From Kineosporia rhizophila (GTDB lineage Bacteria > Actinomycetota > Actinomycetes > Actinomycetales > Kineosporiaceae), in assembly GCF_021277265.1 (NCBI RefSeq), contig NZ_JAJSOH010000039.1:1-59839 (forward strand): 59,839 nucleotides of DNA, written 5' to 3'. The notes beneath the pieces are model-generated. The model was not told the DNA's origin. It was given only the letters and a program-made list of their open reading frames with translations, and made no database searches. Of the stretch, positions 26,862 through 40,828 are shown piece by piece. A program made the translations under genes and the position numbers. Each line of letters opens with the position of its first letter. Positions within the stretch are counted from its first letter, which is position 1.

Positions 26862-27284
26862 GTGTCCTTTTCAGAGGCCGTCAACACGGTTCTCAAGCAG
26901 AAGTACGCCACGTTCTCGGGCCGCGCCCGGCGCTCGGAGTACTGGTGGTTCTTCCTGGCCGCGGTCCTGGTCAACTTCGTGGCCACGATCATCCTGGCCC
27001 TCGGCCTGGCCGTCGCCGAGGACCTGCCCGCCGTGGCCGTGGTCGCCGGGATCATCTACGCCGTGGTCTACCTCGGAACGCTCATCCCGCTCCTGGCGGC
27101 GCAGGTCCGCCGTCTGCACGACGTCGGGCGCAGCGGCTGGTGGATGCTCATCGCCCTGGTACCGCTCGGCTCGCTCGTGCTCCTGGTCTTCGCGGTGCTC
27201 GACAGCGAAGCCGGCCAGAACAAGTGGGGCCCGAACCCCAAGGGCCTGGAGCACGGTTACGGGCACCCCGGTTTCGCCCAATAG
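26862..27284 (+). CDS. DUF805 membrane protein
   Basis: 140 residues of the DUF805 family (inner membrane, YhaH-like, function unknown). The conserved blocks are all present: KYATFSGRARRSEYWWF near the N-terminus, QVRRLHDVGRSGWWML in the middle and GPNPKG near the end. Three to four membrane helices lie between them. GTG 26862 is chosen because AGGAG is about 9 nt upstream and the family begins with this sequence; an in-frame ATG at 26793 would add 23 residues that do not look like DUF805. Confidence 0.9.
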   Translation: MSFSEAVNTVLKQKYATFSGRARRSEYWWFFLAAVLVNFVATIILALGLAVAEDLPAVAVVAGIIYAVVYLGTLIPLLAAQVRRLHDVGRSGWWMLIALVPLGSLVLLVFAVLDSEAGQNKWGPNPKGLEHGYGHPGFAQ

Positions 27285-27374
27285 TGCAGTGCGCGCAGGA
27301 CAACCGATCGTCCTCGGCGGGCGTCTGAGGACCGAGCCAGGAAATCCCGGTCCTCTGGAGAGGAATCCAACGTC

Positions 27375-27722
27375 ATGCGTCGCATCCTGATCGCCACCGG
27401 CCTCGCCGCCACCCTCGCCCTGGGTGGCGCCACCGCCGCCGAGGCCGCGCCCAAGAACAAGCCGTGCGTCACCCTGAAGGAGTTCGGCAAGGTGGACGTG
27501 GGCATGTCCAAGGCCAAGGTGGCAAAGATCTTCGGTACCAAGGGAACCCGCGAGAGCCTGGGCGAAGAGAGCCACGGTTACACCCAGGAGGTGCGCTCCT
27601 ACAAGGTCTGCAAGGAGCCCACCGCCGTCGTCGAGGTCACCTTCCACTCCGGCGACAAGCTTCCGTCCACCAAGGTGGGCTGGACGTTCCGCAAGGTCTG
27701 GACGGAGCAGTGGACCCAGTGA
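27375..27722 (+). CDS. Small exported protein, SmpA/BLIP-like
   Basis: 115 residues. A signal peptide (MRRILIATGLAATLALGGATAAEAAP) suggests secretion after the AEA-A site. The mature 90 residues contain FGKVDVGMSKAKVAKIFGTKG, the pattern of SmpA/OmlA and beta-lactamase-inhibitor-like (BLIP) repeats, and two Cys residues (KPCVTL and YKVCKEP) likely to form a disulfide as in BLIP. It is a single-repeat member. Whether it inhibits any enzyme is not known. AGAGGA is about 12 nt before the ATG. It is followed by a terminator. Confidence 0.7.
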   Translation: MRRILIATGLAATLALGGATAAEAAPKNKPCVTLKEFGKVDVGMSKAKVAKIFGTKGTRESLGEESHGYTQEVRSYKVCKEPTAVVEVTFHSGDKLPSTKVGWTFRKVWTEQWTQ

Positions 27723-27739
27723 CCTGTTGACCGGCCGTC

Positions 27740-27775
27740 CCGAAGGGGCAGATCGACTATCTTCTGCCCCTTCGG
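27740..27775 (+). terminator. Terminator after small exported protein gene
   Basis: Arms CCGAAGGGGCAGA (27740-27752) and TCTGCCCCTTCGG (27763-27775) pair perfectly across a 10-nt loop, 17 nt after the stop. Confidence 0.85.
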
Positions 27776-27792
27776 TAGGCCACGATGTCGTG

Positions 27793-28575
27793 ATGTCCGC
27801 AGAACAACCCAATGGCCGGGTTCCTGACAGCGCCTACTTCGACCGCTGGTACGCGGACATGGACATCTCGCCGGTCAAGGACGAGATCATGGCGCGGCAC
27901 CTCGGCGTCCCCGGGACCTACGCCGGTTCCACCGGGGCCCTGCCCTGGGAAGGCCTCGACGAGATCGCCCGTGAGCTGCGGTTGCAGCCCGGCGATGCGC
28001 TCGCGGACATCGCCTGCGGACGTGGCGGGTACGGCATCGAGCTGGCAAGACGTTGCGGAGCGCGCCTTTTCGGAGTCGACTTCTCGGCCGTGGCGCTGAA
28101 GCACGCCGAGACCACCGCGCACCGCCACCTCGAAGAACACCGGGCCGGCTTCGCGGTGGGCACGCTCACCGCCACGAGTCTGCCCTCGCACGGGGTGAAC
28201 GCTCTGCTGTGCACCGACTCGGTGCAGTTCGCCGAGCCGCCCGCCGCCGCGCTCGAGGAGTTCCGGCGAGTGCTGGTCAGCGGCGGCCGCCTGGCCCTCA
28301 CCACCTGGCAACCCACCCGGCCCGACCCGCGTACCCCGCCCCGGATCAAGGCCCTTCACCTACGTCGCGACCTCGAACGCCTGGGGTTCAAGGAGATCAC
28401 CCTGGCCCGCCGCGCCCGCTGGCGGGCGATCGAGTGGGCGCTGTACGAAGAGGTGGTGGCCACCCCGAACGACGGCCGCGACCTGGCCCTGGCCTCGATC
28501 CAGCAAGAGGCCCGGCGGTCGCTGGAACAGTTCGACAGCCTGCAGCGCATCGTCGTCTACGCCACCGCGCCGTAA
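27793..28575 (+). CDS. Class I SAM-dependent methyltransferase
   Basis: 260 residues from ATG 27793. Motif I is ADIACGRGGYGIELAR, followed by LFGVDFSAVAL and the post-motif FRRVLVSGGRLALTTWQP. An N-terminal aromatic region (AYFDRWYADMDISPVKDEIM) may form part of the substrate pocket. The substrate is unknown; the family resembles small-molecule O- or C-methyltransferases. It follows a terminator, so it should have its own promoter in the short gap. It converges on the next gene, with only 7 nt between the stops and no hairpin. Confidence 0.85.
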   Translation: MSAEQPNGRVPDSAYFDRWYADMDISPVKDEIMARHLGVPGTYAGSTGALPWEGLDEIARELRLQPGDALADIACGRGGYGIELARRCGARLFGVDFSAVALKHAETTAHRHLEEHRAGFAVGTLTATSLPSHGVNALLCTDSVQFAEPPAAALEEFRRVLVSGGRLALTTWQPTRPDPRTPPRIKALHLRRDLERLGFKEITLARRARWRAIEWALYEEVVATPNDGRDLALASIQQEARRSLEQFDSLQRIVVYATAP

Positions 28576-28582
28576 AGCAGGC

Positions 28583-29056
28583 TCAGCAGCTCAGATCCTC
28601 GTCGGAGAACACGAGATCGGCCCGATCACCCAGCATGGCCTGCAACAGGGTGTCGAGAAGACGTAGGTGCGCCTGCCGAGCCTCGCCGTTGGCCTGTTCG
28701 ATGCGCTGCAGTTCGGCGTCCACCGCAGACCCGGCCCCGGACCGCTCGAGCGCCTTGAAGAGCAGGCCGGCATCGAGGAATCCGCCCAAAGGGCCCTTCA
28801 GGTTCTCCAGAGACTGCAGGGTGCTCCTGAACAGATGCCCGAGAACCTTCTGGTCGGAGCGGCCCAGACCACTCAGCCCACGTGAGAGCGGAAGGCCGAA
28901 AGCGTCTTCCAGCGTGCGCACCCGGGCATTGCGCTCGTCGATCCGCGCCTGGCGCCAGTTCTCGTACGAGTCGACCTCGTCCCACTCCCACTCGTTCGGT
29001 GGGGTGCCGGCGGCCAGGTAGGCATCCAGAAGCGATGTGCGGTCGTACTGCGTCAT
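28583..29056 (-). CDS. Hypothetical acidic helical protein
   Basis: 157 residues, no signal peptide or membrane segment. It starts MTQYDRTSLLDAYLAAGTPP, contains the aromatic-acidic stretch NEWEWDEVDSYENWRQARID, and the second half is predicted helical with heptad-like leucines (LEDAFGLPLSRGLSGL and LLDTLLQAML). I do not recognise a family. The codon use matches its neighbours, and there is no better competing frame, so it is probably a real gene. Confidence 0.6.
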   Translation of the reverse strand: MTQYDRTSLLDAYLAAGTPPNEWEWDEVDSYENWRQARIDERNARVRTLEDAFGLPLSRGLSGLGRSDQKVLGHLFRSTLQSLENLKGPLGGFLDAGLLFKALERSGAGSAVDAELQRIEQANGEARQAHLRLLDTLLQAMLGDRADLVFSDEDLSC

Positions 29057-29105
29057 ACCGGAAGGGTAGGCGGTGACGAACCACCGAACCTGAGGACGCG
29101 TGTGG

Positions 29106-29390
29106 TCAGGGCTCGATCAGACTCCGGAGCGCCGCCACGTGCTCCTCGTAGGCCTGCCGGCCCTCCGGTGTCAGCTGCACCCAGGTCTTCACCCGCCCGC
29201 GGCCGGTCGGCTTGGACATCGTCAGATATCCGGCCTCCTGCAGCGCTTTCAGGTGTTTGCTCAGCACCGAGTCGGCCACCCCGAGCAGGTCGCGCAGCAC
29301 CGCGAACTCGGCGCTGGTGGTGGCCTGGAGAAAGGCGCAGATGCGCAGCCGGTGCGGCGCGTGGATCATTTCGTTGAACCGCCCGGTCAT
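29106..29390 (-). CDS. Winged-helix transcriptional regulator (HTH_34 type)
   Basis: 94 residues, a compact winged helix of the ArsR/MarR-like group. The recognition region is FAVLRDLLGVADSVLSKHLK, followed by the wing LTMSKPTGRGRVKTWVQLT and a dimerisation helix (PEGRQAYEEHVAALRSLI). The usual Streptomyces counterparts control a neighbouring membrane protein. The ATG at 29390 overlaps the TGA of a small upstream frame (TCATGA), so the two are translationally coupled. Earlier in-frame starts lie in sequence that does not resemble a regulator. Confidence 0.85.
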   Translation of the reverse strand: MTGRFNEMIHAPHRLRICAFLQATTSAEFAVLRDLLGVADSVLSKHLKALQEAGYLTMSKPTGRGRVKTWVQLTPEGRQAYEEHVAALRSLIEP

Positions 29391-29512
29391 GACACCGTGG
29401 CCCGCAGGTTCTCGCGCAGCGCACTGTCGTAGCGGCGCCCCAGGACCACGGTGGCCACCTCTTGGTGGGGGCCGGCCGTAGGCCGATCCAGAGAGGGGGC
29501 GAAGGATGCCAT
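29387..29512 (-). CDS. Candidate 41-residue protein coupled to the regulator
   Basis: A short frame starting ATG 29512 (MASFAPSLDRPTAG) and ending YDSALRENLRATVS, whose stop overlaps the start of the winged-helix regulator gene by the ATGA arrangement. It has no membrane helix. The overlap and the protein-like C-terminus favour translation, but no family is recognised and there is no convincing Shine-Dalgarno site. It could equally be the tail of a longer gene whose front has decayed. Confidence 0.35.
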   Translation of the reverse strand: MASFAPSLDRPTAGPHQEVATVVLGRRYDSALRENLRATVS

Positions 29513-29638
29513 CCGCCGTTGGGGTGAAGGCTCGCACCCGGTGGTTGACGGCCCCCGACGGCATCGGTCACGATGTCCGCCCGGCGCGGCCATGACATCT
29601 TCACAGGTCAGGCGCCCTCGGCAGGAGGAACAAGCACA

Positions 29639-30055
29639 GTGGCCCAACGAAGTCGATACGTACTGGGCCTTCTCGGGGTAGCGGTGGTGGCCGGCCTGCT
29701 GGTGGCCGGTGTCGTGGCAACGCGGGGTGGTTCCGCGGCGAACGCCGACGACCTGCCCACGAGAACCGTGCGTCCGTCGCTGGTGTTCCAGGAGCCCACG
29801 CCCGCGGCCACTGCGGCCACCTCGTTCGGCGCGGGCAGCTACGTCGTGGGCCGCGACATCGAGCTGGGCCGCTACTCCGGGGGCCTCGACCGCGAGGTGA
29901 TCGCCAACTGCTTCTGGCAACAGACCGACACCGAAGGCGCCGAGCTGGACAACGACGGCAAGGACCGTCCGAATCAGGTGCTCACGCTGCTGACGGAAGG
30001 CACCCGGCTGGTCGTGGCCGGCGAGAACTGCACGTTCGACCGCCTGCCCGACTGA
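29639..30055 (+). CDS. Single-pass exported/membrane protein, unknown function
   Basis: 138 residues from GTG 29639, with AGGAGG 10 nt upstream. A basic N-terminus and one hydrophobic helix (YVLGLLGVAVVAGLLVAGVV) are followed by an external domain. This has two Cys residues (ANCFWQQ and GENCTFDRL) and the segments FGAGSYVVGRDIELGRYSG and VLTLLTEGTRLVV, which resemble small exported beta-sandwich proteins of streptomycetes that begin with a G-x-Y-x-V-G-x-D-I-x-P/L-G-x-Y motif. Function is unknown. It converges on metH and ends at a perfect hairpin. Confidence 0.72.
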   Translation: MAQRSRYVLGLLGVAVVAGLLVAGVVATRGGSAANADDLPTRTVRPSLVFQEPTPAATAATSFGAGSYVVGRDIELGRYSGGLDREVIANCFWQQTDTEGAELDNDGKDRPNQVLTLLTEGTRLVVAGENCTFDRLPD

Positions 30056-30069
30056 CCCGAGCCGTACAG

Positions 30070-30112
30070 AACTGAAGACGCGTGTGGGCCAGGCCCACAC
30101 GCGTCTTCAGTT
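30070..30112. terminator. Bidirectional terminator between exported-protein gene and metH
   Basis: Perfect 21-bp arms, 30070-30090 and 30092-30112, with a single unpaired base between them. The core GACGCGTGTGGGCC resembles the GTTTGTGGGC arm of the hairpin at 18716. It lies 14 nt after one stop and 7 nt after the other. Confidence 0.88.
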
Positions 30113-30119
30113 GGTGCTC

Positions 30120-33755
<3,636 letters not shown>

Positions 33756-33794
33756 TCTTGCAACCCCACTCCGACACGGATGACGACACGTTCT

Positions 33795-33886
33795 GAGAGG
33801 GGCGCCCTTGTCGTGCTCGAAGCCGCAGGTGAGCGTGGCGGGAACTGCTCACGCAGTGCCCGTTGCAGCGCCTCTCGCCCCTGGCC
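33795..33886 (-). ncRNA. Probable S-adenosylhomocysteine (SAH) riboswitch upstream of metH
   Basis: Read on the minus strand, the leader contains GCGAGAGGCGCTGCAAC, then a hairpin starting CGGGCACTGC and returning GTTCCCG, then CCACGCTCACC, then CAAGGGCGCCCC. This is the order of the ahcY/SAH riboswitch: a GCGCUGCAA core, a hairpin, a CCAGGCUC strand closing P1 (here CCACGCTC), and a downstream GGCGC that forms the pseudoknot. The pseudoknot pair is GGCGC/GCGCC in place of the AGCGC/GCGCU of known members, a change compatible with pairing. Its 3' end lies about 40 nt before the metH start. metH is a known target of this riboswitch class, which turns genes on when SAH is high. Confidence 0.65.
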
Positions 33887-34114
33887 GGTCAAAAGTTTAC
33901 GTGGTAGCGACGCAGAAGCCGAGTTGCGGGGGAGTCACCGGCGCGCGGGGGGCCAGTTCCGCACCTGAAGTAAGGACGTCGGTGAGCCTGCCGGTCCACT
34001 CTTCCGGCCGCTGGATCCGGCGCTGGGCTGGGGTGACGCCGGACCGTGGGTGGTTCGGCACCCGTATGGGCGGGTTTCGGGGCCGGAAGGGTGTGGCGCC
34101 GAGCACACTGGGGT

Positions 34115-35071
34115 GTGCGCATCTTGTGGGGAGACCTGCCGGCCCACGTCCGGGACGAGGTCGCGGCCTGGTTCGGTACGCCGGTGGTCGGAGAACAGTC
34201 GCAGCCGGGTGGTTTCTCGCCCGGGGTGGCCTCGCGGCTGCAGTTGGCCGACGGGCGCCGGGTGTTCGTGAAGGTGGTCGGCACCTCGCGGAATCCCGAC
34301 GCGCCTCACTTCCACCGGCGTGAGGCACAGGTGCTGGACTACCTGCCCACGTCTGTGCAGGCCCCTCGGCTGTTGAACTTCTATGACGACGGTGACTGGG
34401 TGGCGCTGGTCATCGAGGACGTGGAGGGCCGGCCGCCGCGGCTGCCCTGGCAGGCCGAGGAGCTGGCGCGGGTCATGGCGGCGCTGGAACGGATGGCCGA
34501 GGACCTGACCCCGGCCCCACCGGCGGCCACCCGTGCGTTCGCCGACGTGATAGCCCGGAAGCTCAGCGGATGGCGGGAGTTCCGGGACTGCGAACATCTC
34601 GTGCCGGACCCCTGGGCCCGCGAGCACCTGGAGTCCCTGATCGCGCTGGAGGCCCGGGCCCCGGCCGCGGCGCGCGGCTCCACTCTTCTGCATGCTGATC
34701 TGCGCGACGACAACCTGCTGATCACCGCCGACGGTGAGGTGGTCGTGGTGGACTGGCCGCACGCGGCGGTGGGGGCCGCCTGGTGCGACTTCCTGCTCTT
34801 CCTGCCCAGCGCCGCAGCCTTCGGTGGGGTTGCGCCCGGATCGGCCTGGGCGCAGTTCGGCCCGGCTCGCGCGGCCGCGCCCGACGACGTGAATGCCGTG
34901 CTGGCCGCCGTCACCGGATTCTTCCTGCACCAGGCCTCACTGCCCGCGCCGCAGAACCTGCCCACGTTGCGCGCGTTCCAGCGGGCCCAGGGACACGCGG
35001 CGCTGGGTTGGTTGCGGGAAAGGGTGGACGGGCGGGGCCAGGATGGGTTTGATCGATGTTTTGACCGATAA
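34115..35071 (+). CDS. Aminoglycoside-phosphotransferase-fold kinase
   Basis: 318 residues of the APH/choline-kinase fold. The N-lobe includes VFVKVVGTS with the ATP-binding Lys. The catalytic loop is LLHADLRDDNLL (pattern HxDxxxxN) and the metal-binding Asp is in VVVVDWPHAA. The fold phosphorylates small molecules or, in some members, proteins; nothing here points to an antibiotic substrate. GTG 34115 is chosen because the kinase-like sequence begins there. The upstream 220 bp from the metH leader hold no recognisable gene. It lies 24 bp before pepN on the same strand and may share its transcript. Confidence 0.85.
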   Translation: MRILWGDLPAHVRDEVAAWFGTPVVGEQSQPGGFSPGVASRLQLADGRRVFVKVVGTSRNPDAPHFHRREAQVLDYLPTSVQAPRLLNFYDDGDWVALVIEDVEGRPPRLPWQAEELARVMAALERMAEDLTPAPPAATRAFADVIARKLSGWREFRDCEHLVPDPWAREHLESLIALEARAPAAARGSTLLHADLRDDNLLITADGEVVVVDWPHAAVGAAWCDFLLFLPSAAAFGGVAPGSAWAQFGPARAAAPDDVNAVLAAVTGFFLHQASLPAPQNLPTLRAFQRAQGHAALGWLRERVDGRGQDGFDRCFDR

Positions 35072-35095
35072 GTCGCAGAGGTGGGGAGCGCGATC

Positions 35096-37504
<2,409 letters not shown>

Positions 37505-37510
37505 GACGGC

Positions 37511-37547
37511 GGGGTCGTCCGGACCGGCAGCACTGCCGGGCGACCCC
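37511..37547 (+). terminator. pepN terminator hairpin
   Basis: Two-part stem: GGGGTCG (37511-37517) pairs with CGACCCC (37541-37547), and CCGGCAG (37524-37530) with CTGCCGG (37533-37539), separated by an asymmetric bulge. It lies 6 nt after the pepN stop and just before the uvrC promoter. Confidence 0.65.
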
Positions 37548-37558
37548 ACGACCGGAAA

Positions 37559-37581
37559 CTGTCGGTGGTGCCGCCTAAGGT
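37559..37581 (+). promoter_or_regulatory. RecA-NDp (PafBC-type) promoter of uvrC
   Basis: CTGTCGGTG (37559-37567), 8 nt, TAAGGT (37576-37581). The uvrC GTG lies 7 nt after the hexamer, so the transcript is expected to be leaderless. Confidence 0.85.
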
Positions 37582-37587
37582 GGATCT

Positions 37588-39672
37588 GTGGCTGATCCGT
37601 CTACGTACCGACCCGCGGTCGGAACCATTCCCGAGCAACCCGGGGTCTACCGGTTCCGCGATGCCTCCGGCCGGGTCATCTACGTGGGCAAGGCCAAGAG
37701 CCTGCGCCAGCGGCTGAACTCGTACTTCGCCGATCCGGCCGGGCTGCACCCGCGTACCCAGACGATGGTGTTCACCGCCGCCTCGGTGGAGTGGACCACG
37801 GTGAACACCGAGGTCGAGGCGCTGCAGCTGGAGTACTCCTGGATCAAGGAGTACGACCCGCGGTTCAACGTGAAGTACCGCGACGACAAGTCCTACCCCT
37901 ACCTCGCCGTCACCATGGGCGAGGAGTTCCCCCGGGTGCAGGTCATGCGCGGGGCCAAGCGCAAGGGCACGCGCTACTTCGGGCCCTACGCGCACGCCTG
38001 GGCGATCCGCGAGACGGTCGACCTGCTGCTGCGGGTGTTCCCGGTGCGCACCTGCAGCAACGGGGTGTTCAAGCGGGCCGGTCAGGTCGGCCGGCCCTGC
38101 CTGCTGGGCTACATCGACAAGTGCTCGGCGCCCTGCGTCGGCAAGGTCGACGCCGAGCAGCACCGGCGCCTGGCCGACGACTTCTGCGACTTCATGGGCG
38201 GGCGCACCGAGCGCTACGTCAAGCGCCTGGAGCGCGACATGATGCAGGCCTCGCACGACCTGGAGTTCGAGCAGGCGGCCCGGCTGCGCGACGACATCAA
38301 GGCGCTGTCGCGGGCGATGGAGAAGAACGCGGTGGTGCTGCCCGACGGCACCGACGCCGACGTGTTCGCCCTGGCCGACGACGAGCTCGAGGCCGCGGTG
38401 CAGGTGTTCCACGTGCGCGGCGGCCGGATCCGCGGCCAGCGCGGCTGGGTGGTCGAGAAGGTGGAGGACGTCTCCACCGGCGACCTGGTCGAGCACCTGC
38501 TGCAGCAGGTCTACGGCGACACCAACGGTGAGGCGGTGCCCCGCGAGGTGCTGGTGCCGCACGAGCCGCCGGCCCTCGAGGAGGTCGAGAGCTGGCTGGC
38601 CGGGCTGCGGGGTTCCCGGGTCGAGGTGCGGGTGCCGCAGCGCGGTGACAAGCGCACCCTGATGGAGACGGTGGCCCGCAACGCCGGCCAGGCCCTCACC
38701 CTGCACAAGACCCGCCGGGCGGGCGACCTGACCACCCGGTCCAAGGCGCTGCAGGATATCCAGGAGGCACTCGACCTGCCCGAGGCGCCGCTGCGGATCG
38801 AGTGCTACGACATCTCGCACATCCAGGGCTCCAACGTGGTCGCCTCGATGGTGGTCTTCGAGGACGGGCTGTCCAAGAAGTCCGAGTACCGCAAGTTCAC
38901 GATCAAGAGCCTGGCCGAGGGCAGCTCCGACGACGTGGCCTCGATCCGCGAGGTGATCAGCCGCCGCTTCCGCCGGCTGCTCGACGAGAAGGCCGGTATC
39001 GAGCAGGAGCAGGCCACCCGGGCCGCCGTGGCCGCCGGTGCCGACCCGGCCACCGGCGAGATCCTCGACCAGGCGCCCTCTCTCGAGGAAGAGGGAGGCG
39101 TGCCCGCCGGGGTCCCGTCCGGGATCGACCCGGAAACGGGGCGCCCGCGCAAGTTCTCCTACACGCCCAACCTGGTCGTGGTCGACGGCGGTGCCCCGCA
39201 GGTGGCCGCTGCCGCGGCGGCGATGCGCGAGCTGGGCATCGAGAACGTGGCGCTCTGCGGTCTGGCCAAACGCCTGGAAGAGGTCTGGATCCCGGACGAC
39301 GACCAGCCGGTCATCCTGCCGCGTTCCAGCGAGGGCCTGTACCTGCTGCAGCGGGTGCGCGACGAGGCGCACCGCTTCGCCATCACGCACCACCGCCAGC
39401 GTCGCAGCACCGCCATGACGGCCAGCGAGCTGGACGCCGTACCCGGCCTCGGCCCGGCCCGGAAGAAGGCGCTGCTGGCTCACTTCGGCTCGGTCAAGAA
39501 GCTGCGCGCGGCCTCGGTCGAGGCGATCGCCTCGGTGCAGGGGGTGGGGCCGAAGGTGGCCCAGGCGGTGTCCGACACGCTGAACCCCGACCGGGCCGCC
39601 GCCGAGGGCGACACGGTGGTAGGGGAGCAGCCTGTCGCGGTGGACATGGCCACCGGGGAACTGCTCGACTGA
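37588..39672 (+). CDS. uvrC: Excinuclease ABC subunit C
   Basis: UvrC makes the two incisions flanking a lesion. The N-terminal GIY-YIG nuclease domain (PGVYRFRDASGRVIYVGKAK, residues about 12-90) makes the 3' cut. A Cys-rich segment follows (RTCSNGVFKRAGQVGRPCLL), then the UVR motif that binds UvrB (DLEFEQAARLRDDIKALSRA). The RNase-H-like domain for the 5' cut starts at IECYDISHIQGSNVVASMVV and includes VVVDGGAPQV. Two helix-hairpin-helix motifs close the protein (LDAVPGLGPARKKALLAHFG, IASVQGVGPKVAQAV). It has 694 residues, typical for actinobacteria, including an acidic insertion in the middle of the endonuclease domain. It is separated from rapZ by 58 bp. Confidence 0.97.
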   Translation: MADPSTYRPAVGTIPEQPGVYRFRDASGRVIYVGKAKSLRQRLNSYFADPAGLHPRTQTMVFTAASVEWTTVNTEVEALQLEYSWIKEYDPRFNVKYRDDKSYPYLAVTMGEEFPRVQVMRGAKRKGTRYFGPYAHAWAIRETVDLLLRVFPVRTCSNGVFKRAGQVGRPCLLGYIDKCSAPCVGKVDAEQHRRLADDFCDFMGGRTERYVKRLERDMMQASHDLEFEQAARLRDDIKALSRAMEKNAVVLPDGTDADVFALADDELEAAVQVFHVRGGRIRGQRGWVVEKVEDVSTGDLVEHLLQQVYGDTNGEAVPREVLVPHEPPALEEVESWLAGLRGSRVEVRVPQRGDKRTLMETVARNAGQALTLHKTRRAGDLTTRSKALQDIQEALDLPEAPLRIECYDISHIQGSNVVASMVVFEDGLSKKSEYRKFTIKSLAEGSSDDVASIREVISRRFRRLLDEKAGIEQEQATRAAVAAGADPATGEILDQAPSLEEEGGVPAGVPSGIDPETGRPRKFSYTPNLVVVDGGAPQVAAAAAAMRELGIENVALCGLAKRLEEVWIPDDDQPVILPRSSEGLYLLQRVRDEAHRFAITHHRQRRSTAMTASELDAVPGLGPARKKALLAHFGSVKKLRAASVEAIASVQGVGPKVAQAVSDTLNPDRAAAEGDTVVGEQPVAVDMATGELLD

Positions 39673-39730
39673 CCCGGCGAATCCACAGACATCGCCCGAC
39701 AAGTTCCGACCCGAGAAATTTGGAGTGCAC

Positions 39731-40828
39731 GTGACCAGCACCCCCGAGGTGCCCGGGCCGGCGGGTCCGGCACCATCGGCCCAGCAGTCCTCCACCCCGC
39801 AGCCGCCCGCCCCGAACCCGGGCGGCACCTCGGAACCGGTGGCCTCGCAGGCCCTGCCCGCCGAGGCGATGGACTCGGAGTCGATGGTGACCGCGATCGC
39901 GCAGACGGTGGCCTCGTCCACCCACACGCCCGCCACCGATCACGACAGCGCGGCGTCCGGCCCGGGCTCCGCGTCCGAGCTCCTGATCATCACCGGCATG
40001 TCGGGGGCGGGCCGCAGCACCGCGGCCAAGGCCCTGGAAGACCTCGGCTGGTACGTGGTCGACAACCTCCCGCCCCAGCTGATCGCCGAGCTGGCGATGC
40101 TGGCGGCCACCGCCGAACCCCGGGTGCGGCGGATCGCGGTCGCGGTCGACGTGCGCGGCCGGTCCTTCTTCAGCGCCCTGGCCGAGTCGGTCTCCACCGC
40201 CGAGAACAGCGGTATCCGCACCCGCCTGCTCTTCCTCGACGCCACCAACGAGACGCTGGTGCGCCGCTTCGAGTCGGTCCGCCGCCCGCACCCGCTGCAG
40301 GGCGACGGCGCCCCGCTCGACGGCATCCGCGAGGAGCGCCGGGTCATGGGGGAGCTGCGCGGCAACGCCGACACCGTGATCGACACCTCGCGGCTGAACG
40401 TGCACGAGCTGGCCAGCAAGATCATCGCGTTGTTCGGCGACGCCGGTGACCCGGCGATCCGGATCCTGCTGATGTCGTTCGGCTTCAAGTACGGCCTGCC
40501 GCTGGACGCCGACCAGGTGGCCGACGTGCGGTTCCTGCCCAACCCGTTCTGGGTGCCCGAACTGCGTCCGCACAACGGCCTCGACCAGGAGGTGGCCGAC
40601 TACGTGCTGGGTCAGGAGGGCGCAGCCGAGTTCGTCGACCGCTACGCCCTGGCCCTGCAGCCGGTGCTGGCCGGCTACGTGCGCGAGAACAAGCGCTACG
40701 CCACCATCGCGGTCGGCTGCACCGGCGGCAAGCACCGGTCGGTGGCGATCTCCGAGCTGCTGTCGCAGAAGCTCGAGGGCGACGGCGTCGCGGTCACCAC
40801 CGTGCACCGTGATCTGGGGCGCGAGTGA
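39731..40828 (+). CDS. rapZ: RNase adapter / nucleotide-binding protein RapZ
   Basis: 365 residues of the RapZ (YvcJ) family, a P-loop protein that in Escherichia coli directs RNase E to the GlmZ small RNA; the role in actinobacteria is not settled. Walker A is GMSGAGRST at 89-97, with Arg in place of Lys as is common in actinobacteria, followed by LEDLGWYVVDNLPPQLI. The C-terminal domain has SFGFKYGLP, RFLPNPFWVPELR and the CTGGKHRSV motif. The N-terminal 82 residues are an extra Pro/Ser/Ala-rich, probably disordered extension. GTG 39731 is chosen over GTG 39725 because GGAG lies at better distance. The gene overlaps yvcK by four bases. Confidence 0.95.
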   Translation: MTSTPEVPGPAGPAPSAQQSSTPQPPAPNPGGTSEPVASQALPAEAMDSESMVTAIAQTVASSTHTPATDHDSAASGPGSASELLIITGMSGAGRSTAAKALEDLGWYVVDNLPPQLIAELAMLAATAEPRVRRIAVAVDVRGRSFFSALAESVSTAENSGIRTRLLFLDATNETLVRRFESVRRPHPLQGDGAPLDGIREERRVMGELRGNADTVIDTSRLNVHELASKIIALFGDAGDPAIRILLMSFGFKYGLPLDADQVADVRFLPNPFWVPELRPHNGLDQEVADYVLGQEGAAEFVDRYALALQPVLAGYVRENKRYATIAVGCTGGKHRSVAISELLSQKLEGDGVAVTTVHRDLGRE

